A stretch of 64,000 nucleotides of DNA, from contig OY821784.1 in NCBI GenBank assembly GCA_963682175.1, positions 38,669,621 through 38,733,620 on the forward strand, given 5' to 3'. Within the stretch, counting starts at the first letter, position 1; each line of letters opens with the position of its first letter. Source of the DNA: Triglochin maritima (taxonomy: Eukaryota; Streptophyta; Magnoliopsida; Alismatales; Juncaginaceae). Positions 34,851-45,789 of the stretch are shown here, one piece after another. Below the pieces are notes generated by a model, which saw only the letters and a list, made by a program, of their open reading frames with translations, searched no databases and had not been told where the DNA came from. Both the position numbers and the translations under genes were made by a program.

Positions 34851-35178
34851 TACCGAGGACCCTACCGTAGTTGATGAAACTTCATAATGTTTCACGAACC
34901 AGTCGACAATGTCATGATCGACCGGAACGTTATCTAGGTCTAGGAAGTGGCCGAAGAGGGTCCCCCGAAAATGGCCTTCTCAGCATCCTTCATATTTCCC
35001 AAGACCTTCTCTATTGGTGTCCGTGCACATTTGGAGGGCTGGAAGTAGTTTGTAGACGTCGTGGAAGACAAAAATTAACTTCAGTTTGTTCTTAGATTCA
35101 AAATATGGTGCATTTTGAAAACGACAAACTTGATGCACCACCACATTGCCAGAGGAAGCAAGACTCAGAGAATCCATT
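34851..35178 (-). pseudogene. Decayed gene with possible DUF1985-like segment
   Basis: Minus-strand frames read MDSLSLASSGNVVVHQVCRF from 35178, then shift to segments including KDAEKAIF and GHFRGTLFGHFLDLDNVPV. The pattern FR-x(3)-FGHFLDL resembles the start of the plant DUF1985 domain, which often accompanies Ulp1-type peptidase genes in MULEs. There is one stop and at least one frameshift. It lies convergent to the FRS pseudogene. The family call is tentative. Confidence 0.35.
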
Positions 35179-35805
35179 TCGTCGACGGGGGAGGGTGGAA
35201 GAAAACGGCTTGATCAGATAGAGATAACTCGACAAAATGAAGGAGAAAACTTGGGGAGAAAGGTCTGCGGTTTTCTTTCGCTCCTCAATATCTGAACATA
35301 CGCCAGTTTGGTGTCTCTTCGCGGTCTTATCTCTGCGGCGGAAAAGGAACTGTCGCACGCAAGAAACCAACATTTTCATTTTTCGAAAAAAGGCACGCTT
35401 TTTCAGAATGACGTGGACTGCTGACTGGACACTAACTTGATGACACAAGGCAGTGTCCCGGACGCCGACATTCGTGTATAACAACCTAATTTTATATGTA
35501 GAGCACACATCTGGTAGCTCACAGGTTTCAAACGAGTCGTTTCAAGTTTGCATATATAATTCTAAGTCAAGATTAAAATTGTAGTAAGAAAAGAAACAGA
35601 ATTAAGCTTGATCAATTAATATCATTTATGTAGATTAAATTTAATTTCATTATTTTAATTGCCTTCCGTAAGTGCTACTTAGGTTTGCTCATGTTATTTT
35701 CGGGACTTAAAAGTCATGAAAGAAGGAAATTATGGGCTTAAATGAGCCCAACTCCATTTCACCTAGATCTCCATGTTAGAGTTCAATTTGAACAGAACAA
35801 TCTAA

Positions 35806-36047
35806 TGGCATCCGTAACTATAACCATGGTCAACCTGATCATGAGTTTTCTTTCTATTTTCTCTTTCTTTCACGTTAGTTTTCTTTTTTATCCACATCAA
35901 CTTTCTCTCTCCCCAACCTATTTTTTTCCTCTTTCCAACATTTTTCACATCTTAACCACATCCCAATACAATATACAAAAAAATTGAAACCAACATCGAC
36001 CCACCGCGTGGCGCATCCTTGCCACGACCTGGTCAACCCCGGGGGGC
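35806..36047. mobile_element. Tourist-like MITE with TAA target site
   Basis: TAA flanks both sides (35803-35805 and 36048-36050). The left end is TGGCATCCGTAACTATAACC, and the right end (read inward) is GCCCCCCGGGGTTGACCAGG. The left half is nearly the same as the fragment at 2597 and similar to 44306. A near-palindrome CACCGCGTGGCGC sits near the right end. Confidence 0.6.
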
Positions 36048-36447
36048 TAATAACTCAACCAATGTCAAAAACATTTTCCTTTCAAGCTCTAGACATCTCT
36101 GCTAGAGATATAATATTTATTTTATTAGTGTTAAAAATATGTAAAGATAAACAAAAACTAATGAGATATTTAAAATCCAGATGTGGTTCTGGAAAAAGAA
36201 GATCCACTACTCTCCTTATCTAATGATGGACCCGACAAGGACAGATTTGGAACATAACTTGGACGGTCCAGATCAAACCCAAACAGGCTTCTCTGTTCAG
36301 ACGTTCTGTTCCATCTCCAACACAGCAAAGGTTTTAGCAAAATCCAATCTTTAATCCAAATCTCCATAGTTTCGTCCGGAGAGAATTCTCTCATGTTCTT
36401 CTTCTTCTTCTTCCACTCTTCCCCTCGAGAAGAATTCCACAACAAGA

Positions 36448-39400
36448 ATGCAAACCTCCCAATGCTTCTCTTCTCCAACATCCCCCCTTCTCTGCCACTC
36501 TTATATCAACAACCCCAACCCCCAGAGATGGTATTTTGATGTGAGATTCTCAAGGCCCATCAAGGATTTTTCTTTTGGGAGTGGAAAGGTGGGATCTTTG
36601 AGGGTTTCAGATGAGAAGATGGGGAAAGGTGGGATTTTTATGGGGAGGGAGAGAGGGAGGTTGGTTGTTGTTGGGGCTAATAGAGGGGGTGGAGGTGGGT
36701 GGGGTGATGGAGACACCAAAAGGGCTTTGGGGAATCTTGCTCTTGCAATTGGCCTCACTTATCTGTCCATGACTGGCCAGCTTGGTTGGCTTTTGGATGC
36801 TGTTGTTTCCATTTGGGTATGAAATCATTTTTTAGTTTTCTCTCTTTGTGTTCTTTTTTTTAGTGATTCTGTTTTTGGACTGATTCAGATGGAATGGAGT
36901 TTAGGTTTTATCTATATTGTTGAATTGAATTTGTGGGAACTGATAGCTTCGTATGTAATAGCCCGTCCTTACGTTATGATTGGTTAATTTGGTTTGCTGG
37001 AAAACTGTAAAGTATATCGTAACATCAATCTGGAAAATGTAGGAATGTTTAGTTTCGTAACATAAATATGGAAATTGTAACATCAATATGTAAGGACTGG
37101 ACTGTTCTTTAGATGATGATTCATTTGCAGGGTAACTCAAAGTGGGGAAATAGACTTTGTGGAGTGACTTTGATTGGTTTGCTAGAAAATATAAGAAATC
37201 TTAGAATTCGAGTTCTATAACTTTAGAAATTGTAGTTGGAAGGAGTGTTTTAGCTTTGTTGTGATACCAAGGGAGTTGTTTTCCTTGCATTATAACACAA
37301 AAATAAACAATTTGCTTCCACTTCACCAAGCACTAGGAAGTGCTTTAAAATGCTGTAAACTGAACTTACGAAGTACTTCTCACTTAAGCACCACTTTTCG
37401 CAAAGCAACAGAGCTCTTAGACTGCGAAAAAACTAGTTTGGTTGTTTACCTATTGGTGGCTTTCATTAATCCACAACAAAGCCGTAATAGACCCCCAATT
37501 TATGCCTTAAAGCAGGCTCAGCGAGATGCCTTAGTAGTTTGCACTAACCCAAAGATGTGATGTAAAGATCTTTGTTTTATTTCATTCGGCAGTTATAGTT
37601 CGATATTATGCTACTATATAGTCATTCATTATACTGTTATTGATTGATTTATTTTTTGTGGTATTCCTTTTGTTAGTTTCTGTCATATGAAAACTTTATT
37701 TAGATAAAAAGAATCATCTCTTGTATAAATTTCCTGCTTCTAGTGGTATTACCGTACATCTCATTTTAATTATTTTTACAGAAGTTTTGTGCCCACTGTT
37801 ACAACCTACTTATAGGTTTTCCCTCCGCTTGCAGCTTATTGCAGTTCTTCTGCCTGTCATTGGATTAGGTGCGTTTATATGGTTTGCTGGGCGGGACATG
37901 CTTCAGGATAGTGTAAGAAATTAAACTACTTAACCATTTTTAAATTGTTGTTTTATATCAAACAAACACTTGGTAGCCATTGTCATAAACTATGGTCAAG
38001 AAGAAATTTGACGAGTTGTCGTTAAACTCTCAAAATACCACAACTTATATCCTAAACTAGCAAGGATAAGTAGGGGTCGAATCCACAAGGAAGAAGTTAA
38101 AAAATAAATCTTCATTTGCGGAAACTATATCGAAGAAAAATAGAATTGATGTTTTTTGAGTTTAACTATATTAACACAAAACAGAAACAAAACTTATCTA
38201 GATAAAATTCTATATAAAACGAGTTCTAAGGTTCGGAATCCACAAGTAATTTGTGTTGACGATTTACTCACTACCAATGATCATGCAAGGAAGATGTGTT
38301 TGTACTAGATAGTGAGGGCGCAAGTAACTTACATTATCCTCAATGCATCATACGCGCAAACAACTTATACGATACAAATAACCTAGATGACTAATTCATG
38401 CATTCTCATCTATTAAATTAATAACAAGCAATACACAAGTTATAAATCTCTACACTTGACAAATCTCACAGGAACGATTTTGACTTGTTAAATGAATTTA
38501 TATATTATGTCTAATTGTATGCAGCGGGCAACCGTCAACATACAACCACAAAGTCAAGTTCATGATTCTTAACATGCGATAAAATCAATCAGATGAAAAA
38601 ATTACTAGAATAATTGCAAATAACATTAAGGTAACAAATTACATCAACACATCATACATGCTTCATCTTCACCCTATAAATTACTACTCATTAAACGAAA
38701 CAAATAACAACAAAATACTGAAATTTGATTTATATATGAGAAACTAAGATTTAAAAGAGTAGAAATGTGCTTAGGAATTAGAAGAGATGACAGAGAATCA
38801 CGGACAACAACTCCTTCCCGTTTCAGCAGTCCCAACAACAATTTCTTCCCTTCCGGACAACCCAAATAACACTCCAACTTGCTCCTTTTGATGATGGTTA
38901 GGTTGGGGAAGAATTTGGGAGACTAGGGTTAGCTTTTTCTTCTCTTTTGATGGGTTTTCTCTTGGGGTTTTATAAAGTGACGAATTTTTGGGATTATTTT
39001 CTCTTTTTGTTTCAATATGGAAGGTTGAAATAATCTTGGAAGATTTTGTGATGTCATGAGAATCCTAATTGGTAAATTTTCCTTCAACAAAATCTTTCTT
39101 GTCTTTTTTGTAAGGATTTGTAATCATCTACAAAAAAGACAAAAGAGTAATATTTAAGATAGATAATATCCAAAATATTTTCTAATTCATGATTATTTCC
39201 ATAAATATGCTTATGATTATAGTAATAATTATGCACTAAACGTGATATTATCAAAATTCACACTACATTTCTTGAAATATATGAAGTTTCCTTTTCATGT
39301 TAAGGAATATAAATTAAATGCTCTAGGGTGCCTTTAATACCGTAATTTGAAGCCAAAAAATCTATCATTTGACCAACTTAATTGAAATTGCAGAAAAATG

Positions 39401-40370
39401 TTATAAGATCATTATCACTCTAGGTGTCTTTATGCACTTTGGGAATGAAGATAAGTAAAATATGTGTATGGGACTTTGTATAAAAACTAACATCCTTCCA
39501 CTCCCTCTACTCCGTCCTCTTTTTAATTTGATAGACAACTAATTCTTGTACCTTTTACAGTGCCCAAATTGTGGAAATACATTTCAGATACTCAAGTAAG
39601 CTTTATTTGTATTTTATTACTGCTTATATGCAAGATTAACAACCATTTACCGTTGAAGACATTTTGCACTCAAAATTGCTAATAAATAGGACCTTTTTTG
39701 CAGATCTTCTCTAAAGGACGGTGTTCAGGTGTGCCCGTATTGTACCCAACCCTTTTCAGGTAAAAGGTTAAAGATGTTCTACTCCAGAGACTTCTTTTTT
39801 CTTAGTATCTTTATAAAATTTCCTCCCTTACAATTAATCTTTTATCATGCATTTATATTCGGTCCAAAATTTCAATTTGTTTGCTCTTGTTCTTAGTTGT
39901 CCCTTCTCAGATTGACTTGTTATGTTATTGAAATAGCAGTTGAGCCTTCAAGTTCGATTTCCTGTCAACTAATCTACTCTTTCTGCTTATATTTTAGTTC
40001 ATTTTATATCCTTACGAACTTATCTCAGAGAGTGAAGATTTAAAACTAGACATCATCTTTGAAACACAATAACATGTCATATTGGAATTACCAGTGCAGG
40101 ACAATAGATTTGTTAGAGAATCTTCCAGGTTTTCGTCCAACAGCACATCACCTTTCGAACAAGTTTTCAATGGCTTTTCTAGTGACTCTGGAAAAGGTAT
40201 GTTTTACCTTTTCTATTTGTTCTTGGTCTATTGATTATATTTCTACATCTACAAAAAAATCTATAATCAATTAATGATTTATATTCTCAGGCTTTCATAT
40301 TTTGTTATCTACAGAAAAGGCAGCCTCTACAACTGTTGTTGATATTGAAGCCGAGGTTAAGGATGTCTAA
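36448..40370 (+). CDS. Predicted plastid membrane protein with a zinc ribbon, function unknown
   Basis: Six exons give exactly 239 residues: 36448-36816, 37835-37912, 39561-39595, 39704-39759, 40095-40196 and 40291-40370. The N terminus is Ser/Arg-rich and acid-poor, like a chloroplast transit peptide. A Gly-rich linker (GANRGGGGGWGDGD) precedes two hydrophobic segments, ALAIGLTYLSMTGQLGWLLD (about 99-118) and LIAVLLPVIGLGAFIWFAG (124-142). Then comes CPNCGNTF...VCPYC (about 150-171), two CxxC knuckles that should bind zinc. A Ser-rich tail ends in TTVVDIEAEVKDV. I do not recognise a named family, though the architecture resembles small plastid proteins of unknown function such as the product I recall as At4g21445. 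It could assist thylakoid protein folding or assembly, but that is a guess. Intron 2 contains a repeat insertion. Confidence 0.8.
37990..38940. repeat. Dispersed-repeat insertion in intron 2 of the zinc-ribbon gene
   Basis: The block beginning near CTAAACTAGCAAGGATAAGT and AGGGGTCGAATCCACAAGG resembles a sequence commonly repeated in plant genomes. It makes this intron much longer than the others in the gene. Ends and class could not be determined. Confidence 0.35.
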
Positions 40371-40940
40371 CCAGATTTTTTTACAAGCATAAACTGGTAT
40401 TCATCAGTTGACATTAGTGTATTTACATTTGAAAGCATGCCTTTCACCTCGCCAATTCCAATTTAGATAAGAGGTTAGAATGATTAAATGCATTAAATAT
40501 AAGTAGTTTATCTTTTAATATTGATGATTACGAGGGCATTTTTCTTGATGAAATTCTACACCTATGAGTAACTTTATACGGTCTCAGCCTCAGTCTCATG
40601 AAATCAAAGCTATCCTACCATCCTAAAAAGCAATCAAATCTCTTCGTCGATGTTGTTACTCTTCAATTAGAATGCAAAAGATATGGTGAATTCAAATGCA
40701 AAAAAATATAAATGTAAACTTATAGAAAACACAACTTGTGCATGAAACTAGAGAAGATAGAATTTGTATTTCATATAAAAAGATATTTCAAAATTAGAAG
40801 ATCGAAATTGTACAAGTGATGCAAGTTAGGTAAAGTGCAAAGAAATTGCAATATGGATGTATAAACATTAACTTTGCTACAACATTGAGTCACTAATTGT
40901 TGTTTACATTTCCAAAAAGAAATCAAGCATGAGTCTCAAT

Positions 40941-41334
40941 TAGGATGCAAATGGTTACCAACTATTCGAGTATTCGATTCGAAAATTTCTATTTAGTTGA
41001 TATTTGGTTAGGTTCATGTTACCAATTTAATTTCGGATACAAATTTGGTTTAAAAAAATTACCAATTAGAAATCGGATACGAATTCGGATACAAAGTATT
41101 TCAAATTCAAATTATCCGAATTATTCAGATACATGACCAAATACACATTAGTATTCAGAAATTTAGTATTCGAAAATTAATTACAATATACATATCTATT
41201 TAATTTCGGATAATATCTGAATACCAATTAGTATTCGAAAATTTTGAATACTAGGTAATGGATTATGGAATTCGAATTCGATCGAATTTAGATATACTAG
41301 ATATTTGAGTCAAATTATCTGAGTTGCACTCCTA
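40941..41334. mobile_element. hAT-type MITE, same family as 15818-16304, opposite orientation
   Basis: The ends are TAGGATGCAAATGGTTACC and GAGTTGCACTCCTA. The flanks GTCTCAAT (40933-40940) and ATCTCAAT (41335-41342) match at 7 of 8. The interior carries the same ATTCGAATA/ATCCGAAT words as the 15.8-kb copy, read in reverse. Confidence 0.85.
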
Positions 41335-41697
41335 ATCTCAATATGTTAAAATTGCTTTACTAGGTGGTTGAGAAGAAGAGAGCAAACATTTATCACTCAT
41401 TGTCGTCTACTCATTGTCGTCTGTTTTTACGGGGGCATGATCTTGCAAGAAGAATGATAAATTGATGGAGAATTATGACCGCCAAGAAGAATTTTGATGG
41501 AGATAGAGGCCGTCCTCGACAAGGAGTTGCTCTAGACAATAACATATGAATTAGCAATCAATTTTGTGTATATACGAACAAAAAGCTTCCTGCTTTTGTA
41601 GCTTCATATTTCATAGTTTCTTGGGTGTAGTTCAAATGTTGATAAATTGCACTGATAGAAGAATGTATATTTATGATTCAATTTTAAAGTTGAATTT

Positions 41698-42496
41698 GGG
41701 AATTATTATTCGTCGTCCGATTTTTACTTAAATCGTCCGTTAAAATACCATTTTGCCCTTCACAATCCATTTAATATTCATTTCGTCTCGTATCTTAAAC
41801 TAAGATTTTTATCTAAGTTTCCTCATTTTACCAGTACCAACACAACGAAAATGTCTGACGAAATGTCTGGATAACGTGAATTTTAAAAAAATAAAATTGG
41901 TTGGGGCGTCTGGGTAAAACATGGGAGACGTCTGTCCAAAAAAAATTCTTAAATTTATACGAGGTGTTGCCCCGTTACCACCCCCGCCACCTCACCGATG
42001 TGGTGGAATGTCGTTCGCTCACCGGGAAACAAGACCCTCGATCGACCTGTCAATGTGGTATTTGGTAAAACTTCCTAATTTACAAAAAGAACTCACTATA
42101 ATCCACCTCATCAATATCAATTTTTTTGGAATAGAACCTGAAATAATTTGAGATAACATATTGTATAATTTTAAGATTTTTTATTAAAAAATAGGGGCGT
42201 CTAAGCCAAACGCCACCCCGATGGGGGAGGCGACTACGACAGACGCCCCCTAATTATTATTATTTATATTTTTTTACTAAAATGAAGTTGGGGATTTTAC
42301 CATATTCGAGTGCCCCGGGGCGTCCGCTGACTCCTTTCCTGGCCCCTGAGACATTGTTTTTGATGATTATGAGAGGAATATGAAAAGAGTGGCGATAGGA
42401 GAGTGAAATGAAGAGATATAAGTAGAAATTAGAGAATGACAAAATGATAATTCGCACAGACGATTTAAGTCATTTTGGGACGACGTTTAGCAACTC
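41698..42496 (-). mobile_element. Non-autonomous MULE derivative (copy C), inverted duplication
   Basis: The left end is GGGAATTATTATTCGTCG; the right end, read inward, is GAGTTGCTAAACGTCG. The flanks AGTTGAATTT (41688-41697) and AGTTCAATTT (42497-42506) match at 9 of 10, a MULE-length target duplication. The left half keeps a transposase-type first exon (ATGTCTGACGAAATG at 41850); the right half, on the minus strand, keeps a PMD-type first exon (ATGTCTCAGGGGCCAGG, start near 42354). Palindromic GACGCC arrays and transposase exon-2 starts lie inside. Confidence 0.82.
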
Positions 42497-42760
42497 AGTT
42501 CAATTTTGATAAATTAACTCGATGCATGTCTATATTGCAATTAAGGTTGTCTGTTTTTTCTCGAGATTGCAAGATGGCTGAACTATCTCGGTAAAAGCTT
42601 TTAGACTCGAGGCTAGACTTGGTTCCAAATCCGACCTAGATCCAAAACCGAAGGAAAATCTTAGAATGTTGTATCCATGTGATTTCATTATTTACCAACA
42701 CCATGGACTACACAGAGTAAAAAAAGAGTATATATTATTTTGAAGTGCTTAGTTGTTACA

Positions 42761-43783
42761 GGGAATTACTATTCATCGTCCAAAAACTACATAAATCGTC
42801 GTATAATTACAATTTTGTCATTTACAATTATTTTAATATTCATTTCGTCTCGTCTGTTAAACAAAGGATTCTGCTACGTTTTCCTCACTTTACCAGTACC
42901 AACACCACGAAAATGTCTGGTCAATCGTCTGGATCACGCGAATTTCAAAATAAAATAAAATTGGACGAGACGTCTGACAAAGACGCCTCCCCCACAGGGT
43001 GTGTTAAGTTGTTTACCCAGCCGCCTCCAGACGTCTGTCTAAAAAAAATCTTAAATTTATACGGTGTGTTATCTCAAATTATTTGAGATTCCGTTGCAAT
43101 TTTTTGGTGGTAACAGGTTGGATTACAATAAGTTTTCTGCAAGTGATGAAGATCCAAAAATTTCTAATCCAACAATTTCAAGTGATGAGTGAGACCCCTG
43201 ACCGACCTGTCAATGTGGTATTTGGTAAAATTTTCCGACTTACACAAAAACTAACTGTAATCCATCCCATTAATACCAAAAAACTTGGAACGAAATCTGA
43301 AATAATTTGAGATAACACACCGTATAATTTTTAGATTTTTTATTAAAAAAAAATAAGGACGTCATAGCCAGATGCCACCCCCATGGGACATGCGTTTGCA
43401 AAAAATGCATTTCCCATTGGGGGGCTCCGACGGACGCCCACTTAATTTTTTTTACTAAAAAGACGTTGGAAATTTTACCAAATTTGAGTACACCGGGGCG
43501 TCTGTTGGCTCATTTCCTGACATTCGAAATATTATTTTTGATAATTATGAGATGAAGATGAAGATGAAGATGGAGTGGTTGTTGTAGACACGCAGGTTGA
43601 GGCGGTCGAAGCGGAGAAAGTGAGAAGGTAGCTTTCTGGGTCTGGTTCAATGGAGTACGCTCATGAACAAGGGACATAGGTAGGAAAGTAAAATGTAGAG
43701 ATATATAAGTATAAATGAGAGAATGACAAAACGATAATTCGCACGGACGATTTAAGTAATTTTCCGACGACGAATAACAATTC
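42761..43783 (-). mobile_element. Non-autonomous MULE derivative (copy D), inverted duplication
   Basis: The ends are GGGAATTACTATTCATCG and (inward) GAATTGTTATTCGTCG. The flanks AGTTGTTACA (42751-42760) and AATTGTTATA (43784-43793) match at 8 of 10. The left half has a transposase-type first exon (ATGTCTGGTCAATCG at 42914); the right half has a PMD-type first exon on the minus strand (ATGTCAGGAAATGAGCC, near 43528). TTCCGTTGCAA...GGATTACA segments from transposase exon 2 occur in both halves in opposite orientation. A GAAGAT microsatellite lies near 43553. Confidence 0.82.
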
Positions 43784-43793
43784 AATTGTTATA

Positions 43794-44302
43794 TGTTCTA
43801 TATTCTAGTAGTCAAATTTTTTATTTATCACTCACTTATATTGTGTAATTTATGTTCCGTTCCGTCTCATAGTTGAAATAATAAGGTACACGGAGGCTAT
43901 TCATGTGAAGTTCAACAAGAAGAGCAACTCAGAGCGCAGTTTTAGCCAACTTGGATCTAAATGTGGATTATCTTTTGTATTGATCTCTCAATTGTAATGA
44001 GTTATGTGGGTCTTATAAAACTGTTTGCGTTTGGGAAAAAAATCTGAGTAATTTAAGCAGAAATTAAGCTGTTTTTTGTTGGTTTTAATCATTCGACAGG
44101 TGTAGATCTCTGGAAGGAACCACTTCAGACTTCACACAAACCATCATCATCTTTCTCCATAACAGACACCAGTCAACAGTTCTCTTTCTCCATAACCTCC
44201 CAAAAAAGTACCGCTGTGTTGTTCGATGCTAAAAAAAAATTCCACGCAAATTCCAAGCATTAGACCCAAAATCTCGTGCAAAAAAAGATTTGGTCGGCAC
44301 AT
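43794..44302. other. Intergenic spacer, no gene recognised
   Basis: AT-rich sequence between MULE copy D and the Tourist-like MITE. No coding or RNA feature was recognised. Confidence 0.45.
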
Positions 44303-44305
44303 TAA

Positions 44306-44800
44306 GGCCATCCCTAACCATGACCTGGACGACCCGGTCATCAGCTCTCTCTCTCTTCAAAATCAGCTTTCTCTCTCTTCCACATCAGCTTTCTCTTTCC
44401 TCAACCCACATTCTTCTCTTTCCTACACTATTCATCTCTTAACCACAACCCAACAAAACCCACAACAAATAAATAATACCCCAACATATTTAAACCAAAC
44501 ATAAATTAAACCCAACATCTCCAAAAAATAAATCAACCTAACATCTAAAACAAATATTTAACAAAAAAATAAAACTAAAAACTAAAAAAAAAAATAAAAA
44601 AAAAAACCCGGACGCGCCACGTGGCGCGTCCGGGTTGGGTGACCTGGGGCACCCAGGTCGTCGACCCGGGCGTTGGAACGCCCGGGTCGACGACCCGGGC
44701 GAAGATGACCCAGGTCATCTTCGCGTTAACGCGAAGATGACCTGGGTCATCTTCGACCCAGGTCGGATGACCTGGGTTTTGGCCCCGATAAGGGGTGCCC
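44306..44800. mobile_element. Tourist-like MITE carrying three large palindromes
   Basis: TAA flanks the element (44303-44305 and 44801-44803). The ends are GGCCATCCCTAAC and, inward from the right, GGGCACCCCTTATC. The left third is CT-rich like the copies at 2597 and 35806, followed by an A-rich stretch. The right third contains three adjacent palindromes: a perfect 30-bp one (44606-44635, centre CACGTG), one with 19-bp arms and a 2-base loop (44656-44695), and a perfect 56-bp one (44700-44755, centre TTAA). Confidence 0.75.
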
Positions 44801-44803
44801 TAA

Positions 44804-45652
44804 TATGTGGACCACAGAATTAACATATCCACAGACACCAAATGAGAACTTAATTTGTGGTGGTTAAAACTTGCTAGTTAGTTAATACATGTGCATGTTT
44901 TTGTCCAACCGACTTGAGGAGTGTAATGTGTGATATTAGACATGAAAGTGATGATGTGTCTGTTATGTAGAGGTTACAGAAGTATGTAGTAACATCATAG
45001 AATCTGCATTTCTACCAAATTATGTTGGCTTCTGCCTACCCTTTACCAACCACTAGTTTATGTTCCAAAATATCATATGATAATGATATTATGTGTTGTG
45101 ATATGCAGAGAGGAGAAGACAACATCCACAATCCATGCAAAATGATATTATGTGTTTTAAACAATATTTAATGTATTTAAGCAAAATGGTGTGAGTTGTG
45201 AGATTGATGAGAGAGAGAGAGAGGAGTAACGGTCCATAATCTGACCGTTGTGTTGTGTGTGGCTCTTCTCTCTCTAGAGTCTAGTCTATCATCTTCTCTT
45301 CTCTTCTGAAAAACAAACTTTTCAAAACAACCCAACCTCATGTCAATTAATTCTTCAGCAACTCCACCACATTTAATTATAACAACCAATAATTATATTA
45401 ACATTACAAACTTCCAGCTTAATTAATGAACCGAAATAAGCAGCAACTAATCGCTCCATAAACTAAATAAACAGGATATTTATTAAAAACCAAAAAAGTA
45501 TATGAAGAAAGTAGAGGGACTTTCAAGCAAGAGATCCAACATTTAAACACACTTCCCATAACGGACAGGATAAAGACCAGCAGCAAAGTGACAAATTAAC
45601 CCGACACGTCACCCTCCAACCCAATCCAACGGTCCTAATCACTACTCATATC
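44804..45652. other. Upstream region of the DUF4408 gene, no other gene recognised
   Basis: AT-rich sequence with repeated ATGATATTATGTGTT words (about 45081 and 45140) and a GA-rich run at 45208-45222. No coding frame was supported. Confidence 0.45.
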
Positions 45653-45660
45653 CACGTGGC
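45653..45660 (+). promoter_or_regulatory. G-box/ABRE-like element
   Basis: CACGTGGC, 26 bp upstream of a TATA box, matches the abscisic-acid response element core bound by bZIP factors. Its position close to the core promoter makes function plausible, but it was not tested. Confidence 0.5.
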
Positions 45661-45685
45661 GTCCATCGACCACTCCTCCCGCTCC

Positions 45686-45694
45686 CTATAAATA
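45686..45694 (+). promoter_or_regulatory. TATA box of the DUF4408/DUF761 gene
   Basis: CTATAAATA, about 100 bp upstream of the ATG at 45790. Confidence 0.65.
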
Positions 45695-45789
45695 CTCCTC
45701 TCCGCTTCCAGCAAAGCCAAAGAGAAAAAAGAGATAAAAACTAAACCAAATCGTGACCGTCGATCGGATTCGGAACGGACGGTTGAGAG

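Larger units (their letters stand above)
31020..34890 (+). pseudogene. FAR1/FRS-family (MULE-derived) gene, degenerate
   Basis: FAR1/FHY3-type proteins combine a zinc DNA-binding domain, a MULE transposase core and a SWIM finger. In order: FAR1 domain (KARSFYNVYADACVFGVKLR, CSKEG, DLKHNHEKLMRS) at about 31090-31380 ending in a stop; transposase segment (LQNYFIKMQKIDSIFFYVMD, IIWADCRSRAAYSYFGDVV) at 31580-31800; a frameshift at about 31800, after which FAQFVGVNHYFESVLLGYAL continues; a repeat-filled gap; FFAGMTSTQRSKSMNAFFD at 32600; and a SWIM finger (CDCRMFQHVGLLCCHVFVV) at 33010. The solo LTR follows. Past it the frame resumes exactly (...SPMNI, then TEDPTVVDETS and a stop at 34885-34887). 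Several stops and shifts make it non-functional. Confidence 0.85.
30685..35485. mobile_element. Decayed FAR1/FRS-type MULE, split by a solo LTR
   Basis: Contains a broken FAR1/FRS transposase-like gene and a convergent decayed gene. The right end, read inward, is GTTATACACGAATGTCGGCG...AGTGTCCAGTCAGC. It matches the left end of the element at 58532 (GTTATACACGGACGCGCGCG...GCGTCCAGTCAGC). The left end (around GGACGCGGTTCCGTGACGC) is weaker. No target duplication was confirmed, so both boundaries are approximate. Confidence 0.55.
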
